From Cohnella sp. WQ 127256 (lineage in GTDB: Bacteria > Bacillota > Bacilli > Paenibacillales > Paenibacillaceae), in NCBI RefSeq assembly GCF_024519285.1, contig NZ_JAMZCY010000003.1, positions 1 through 64,000 of the forward strand: 64,000 nucleotides of DNA. Direction: 5' to 3'. Below are positions 61,810 to 64,000 of this stretch, piece after piece. A program made the translations under genes and the position numbers. How positions within the stretch are numbered: position 1 is the stretch's first letter; each line of letters opens with the position of its first letter. The notes under the pieces are model-generated. The model worked only from the letters and a program-made list of their open reading frames with translations, did not search any database and was not told the origin of the DNA.

Positions 61810-63570
61810 ATGAATCTATTTACTAGATTTAGAAGCTTTCAGACGAATATCGTGCTTGCGTTCGTCTTGGTTATTCTGATGACGATTTTGATCATGAGCG
61901 TGACTTCATACTATTTGTCCAGGGATTCCGTTAAAACAAATACGCAAGCGTACACGCTGGAGTTGGTAAAGCAGGTTAATGAAAATATAAAATCCTATGT
62001 TAACGGAATGAAGTATATGTCGAGTCTCGTCGCGAATAATCGTAGCGTCCAACAGTACTTATCTACGGACAGTTTTGAAAGTCTCGGAGAAGAGAAGAAA
62101 CAAAAGGACACCGTATCCGACTTTCTTGAGGCCATGTTCATCTCGCGTTCGGACATAGCATCCATCAATATATTCGGCAGCGACGATAAAATCATTTCCG
62201 GTAGAAAGGATTTCGAGCTTAATCCGAATTTCGATATTAAAAGCATGAAGTGGTACATGGATGCGATTGCCGCGAACGGGGCGGATGTCGTATCCTCTTC
62301 TCATGTGCAGCACATCATTAAAGGCCGTTATCCATGGGTTGTATCGCTCAGCCGTGAGCTACTAAGCCATGACGGGACACAGAAGCTGGGCGTGTTTTTA
62401 GTCGATTTAAACTTCAATGTATTGAGCGATATGCTGAAAGATATCAAATTAGGCGATAGAGGATATGTATTCATTATCGACAGCAACGGAAAAATCGTCT
62501 ATCACCCGCAGCAACAGCTCATATATAGCAATCTGAAATCGGAAATGATCGATCAGGTGCTCTCCAACAAAAGCAGTACGTTTACGAGCGACGAAGGTAG
62601 CCGTAGTCGAATCTATTCGATTCAAGACTCAGATTTTGGATGGAAAATCATAGGGGTATCTTACGTGAATGAATTGGTCGCGAATCAGCAAAACATGCGT
62701 TCGTCCTTTATTCTTCTAGGGATTATTTGCATAGTAATCGCGATAATGATCTCGGTACTGCTGACGCGGAGAATCAGTCAACCGATCAAGATGCTTGAGC
62801 ATCATATGAAAGAAGTGGAAAAGGGAAATTTCGATATTCACGTGCCAGTGCCGAGGACGATTGAAATCGGCAGGCTGGCTCGAACATTTAACATCATGGT
62901 CGGTAAAATCAAGGAACTCATGACTCAAGCTATTTCGGACCAAGAGCAGAAACGAAAAAGCGAAATTAAAGCATTGCAATCGCAAATTAATCCTCATTTT
63001 CTTTACAACACGCTTGATTCGATCATCTGGATGGCCGAGAGTTACAAAGCGAAGGAAATTACCGTAATGACATCGGCATTGGCTAAGCTGCTTCGCTCAT
63101 CAATCAGTAAAGGCGAAGAGCTAGTTCAGATCAGCACGGAAGTCGAGCATATAACGAGCTATTTGAAAATCCAAAAGATGCGTTACAGCGATAAGATGGA
63201 TTACTTGGTTGAAATTAGCGAATCGCTTGAAGATTATCTATCAATTAAACTTATTCTTCAACCGATAGTCGAGAATGCGATCTATCACGGCATCAAGAAG
63301 AAAGGAGGGTCCGGATGGATCATGATCAGATCGGAGGAAACGGAATCCGATATTTTGCTGATTGTAGAAGACAACGGCTGCGGCATGGATAATGAAAAAC
63401 GCAATTCCTTGCTGCATCCTTCAACGATTCGTTCAGGCAGTCGCGGGGTCGGAGTGATGAATGTACACGAGCGGCTTCAACTTTATTTTGGCACTCAGTA
63501 CGGATTAAGCTATACTAGCGAGCTAGGAGTCGGAACAGTCGTTACGATTCGCTTTCCTAAGGTTTTGTAG
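61810..63570 (+). CDS. YesM-type sensor histidine kinase (third system)
   Basis: About 586 residues. Helices at about 14-36 and 295-316 flank a Cache sensor with DSNGKIVYHPQQQ. Then follow HAMP (QPIKMLEHHMKEVEKGNFD), the phosphorylation box QSQINPHFLYNTLDSIIW and the ATPase part with LQPIVENAIYHGIKKKG, VEDNGCGMDNE and GSRGVGVMNVHERLQLYFG. The ATG at 61810 is chosen from the usual N-terminus, but only a weak AGGG is near it; a GTG at 61801 overlaps the regulator stop. It stands next to a binding protein that may pass on the signal. Confidence 0.9.
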   Translation: MNLFTRFRSFQTNIVLAFVLVILMTILIMSVTSYYLSRDSVKTNTQAYTLELVKQVNENIKSYVNGMKYMSSLVANNRSVQQYLSTDSFESLGEEKKQKDTVSDFLEAMFISRSDIASINIFGSDDKIISGRKDFELNPNFDIKSMKWYMDAIAANGADVVSSSHVQHIIKGRYPWVVSLSRELLSHDGTQKLGVFLVDLNFNVLSDMLKDIKLGDRGYVFIIDSNGKIVYHPQQQLIYSNLKSEMIDQVLSNKSSTFTSDEGSRSRIYSIQDSDFGWKIIGVSYVNELVANQQNMRSSFILLGIICIVIAIMISVLLTRRISQPIKMLEHHMKEVEKGNFDIHVPVPRTIEIGRLARTFNIMVGKIKELMTQAISDQEQKRKSEIKALQSQINPHFLYNTLDSIIWMAESYKAKEITVMTSALAKLLRSSISKGEELVQISTEVEHITSYLKIQKMRYSDKMDYLVEISESLEDYLSIKLILQPIVENAIYHGIKKKGGSGWIMIRSEETESDILLIVEDNGCGMDNEKRNSLLHPSTIRSGSRGVGVMNVHERLQLYFGTQYGLSYTSELGVGTVVTIRFPKVL

Positions 63571-63594
63571 CCTAAAATAATGAGGTGAAAAACG

Positions 63595-64000
63595 ATGCGG
63601 TGGAGTTTCCGACGCTTCATCTGGCTCCTAGTAGCGGGTTTTATACTCGTTGCCATCGTCGGCTTCTGGCTTACGCGAATCCCGGAGGATAAGACGATAG
63701 AAATACGGGTCATCATTAAATCTACCGACGATTCGATCGAGTTCTGGCAAGTCATGAAAGACGGCATCGATACTGCGGCGAAAGAGTTCGGCGCTAACGT
63801 GGTCGTTAAGGGCTCCAAAACGGAGACGGATATTGACGAACAAATTGCGCTAGTAGAGGAAGCGATTGCCGAGCAACCCGACGCGATCATACTGGCAGCG
63901 AATGATTACGATCGGCTGGTACCCGTTTCCGAGAAGGTGAAAGAAAGCGGAATTCGGCTATTCATTGTCGATTCGGGTATTAAAGCGGATATCGCACAGA
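63595..64000 (+). CDS. RbsB-like sugar-binding protein, cut by the window end
   Basis: The first 135 codons of a periplasmic-type binding protein. After MRWSFRRFIW a single hydrophobic segment (LLVAGFILVAIVGFW) serves as signal anchor, with no lipobox cysteine. Then come IEIRVIIKSTDDSIEFWQVM, GIDTAAKEFGANVVVKGSKT, DIDEQIALVEEAIAEQPDAI and ILAANDYDRLVPVSEKVKES, the pattern of ribose/galactose-binding (LacI-like periplasmic) proteins. A GAGGTG site precedes the ATG at 63595. The anchoring and its position right after a kinase suggest a sensory accessory protein rather than a transporter part, though the region to the right is not visible. Confidence 0.85.
   Translation, partial: MRWSFRRFIWLLVAGFILVAIVGFWLTRIPEDKTIEIRVIIKSTDDSIEFWQVMKDGIDTAAKEFGANVVVKGSKTETDIDEQIALVEEAIAEQPDAIILAANDYDRLVPVSEKVKESGIRLFIVDSGIKADIAQ

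Overview
The window looks like chromosomal DNA of an endospore-forming Paenibacillaceae bacterium (Paenibacillus/Cohnella type). This is an inference from gene content: a Bacillus-style fatty acid oxidation set (FadF, FadN, FadA, FadE, LcfA, EtfBA), a caa3 oxidase cluster ctaCDEFG, a YhcN/YlaJ-type sporulation lipoprotein, AGGAGG-type ribosome binding sites with frequent GTG and TTG starts, and several YesM/YesN-type two-component systems beside sugar ABC transporters. I saw no rRNA, tRNA, transposase, phage gene or CRISPR array.

Layout. 1-2100: terminator of a gene to the left, then etfA and etfB on the minus strand, unusually GC-rich. 2217-12414: divergent beta-oxidation operon fadF-fadN-fadA-fadE-lcfA, interrupted between fadN and fadA by about 0.9 kb of two 51-bp tandem repeat arrays. 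12438-15449: FHA-domain membrane protein, a 62-residue protein behind a structured leader, a methionine aminopeptidase and a convergent spore lipoprotein. 15686-21400: ctaCDEFG plus a DUF420 gene, with three tandem operator-like repeats at the ctaC promoter. 21534-35255: first carbohydrate locus: a secreted multidomain glycoside hydrolase of about 2066 residues, an AraC-type response regulator, a YesM-type kinase, two permeases and a binding lipoprotein. 35356-38977: fixABCX, predicted to couple NADH oxidation to ferredoxin and quinone reduction, and a 50-residue protein. 39075-43766: PQQ-type sugar dehydrogenase lipoprotein, two zinc-ribbon membrane proteins (one TcaA-like) and a pseudouridine synthase. 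43890-48530: GntR-controlled double ABC exporter operon. 48575-57983: second carbohydrate locus: YesM/YesN pair, CUT1-type binding protein, two permeases and a cytoplasmic GH95-type fucosidase. 58098-64000: a chemoreceptor with a deviant signalling tip, co-directional and overlapping with a YesN-type regulator, then a YesM-type kinase and a truncated RbsB-like binding protein.

How it fits together. Fatty acids are activated by LcfA and oxidised by FadE, FadN and FadA. Electrons pass through EtfAB to FadF and the quinone pool, and the caa3 oxidase can terminate that chain. FixABCX is a second, probably bifurcating, ETF route. The two sugar loci each combine sensing, ABC uptake without a local ATPase, and hydrolysis, outside the cell in the first locus and inside in the second. 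Three candidate CcpA (cre) sites, at the etf genes, the FHA gene and the big hydrolase, would link fat and sugar use to catabolite control.

The most unusual features are the twin 51-bp arrays inside the fad operon, the chemoreceptor-regulator-kinase-binding protein cluster, the three-repeat element at the cta promoter and the multi-hairpin leader before the 62-residue gene. All functional assignments come from motif recognition by eye. No database search was run.
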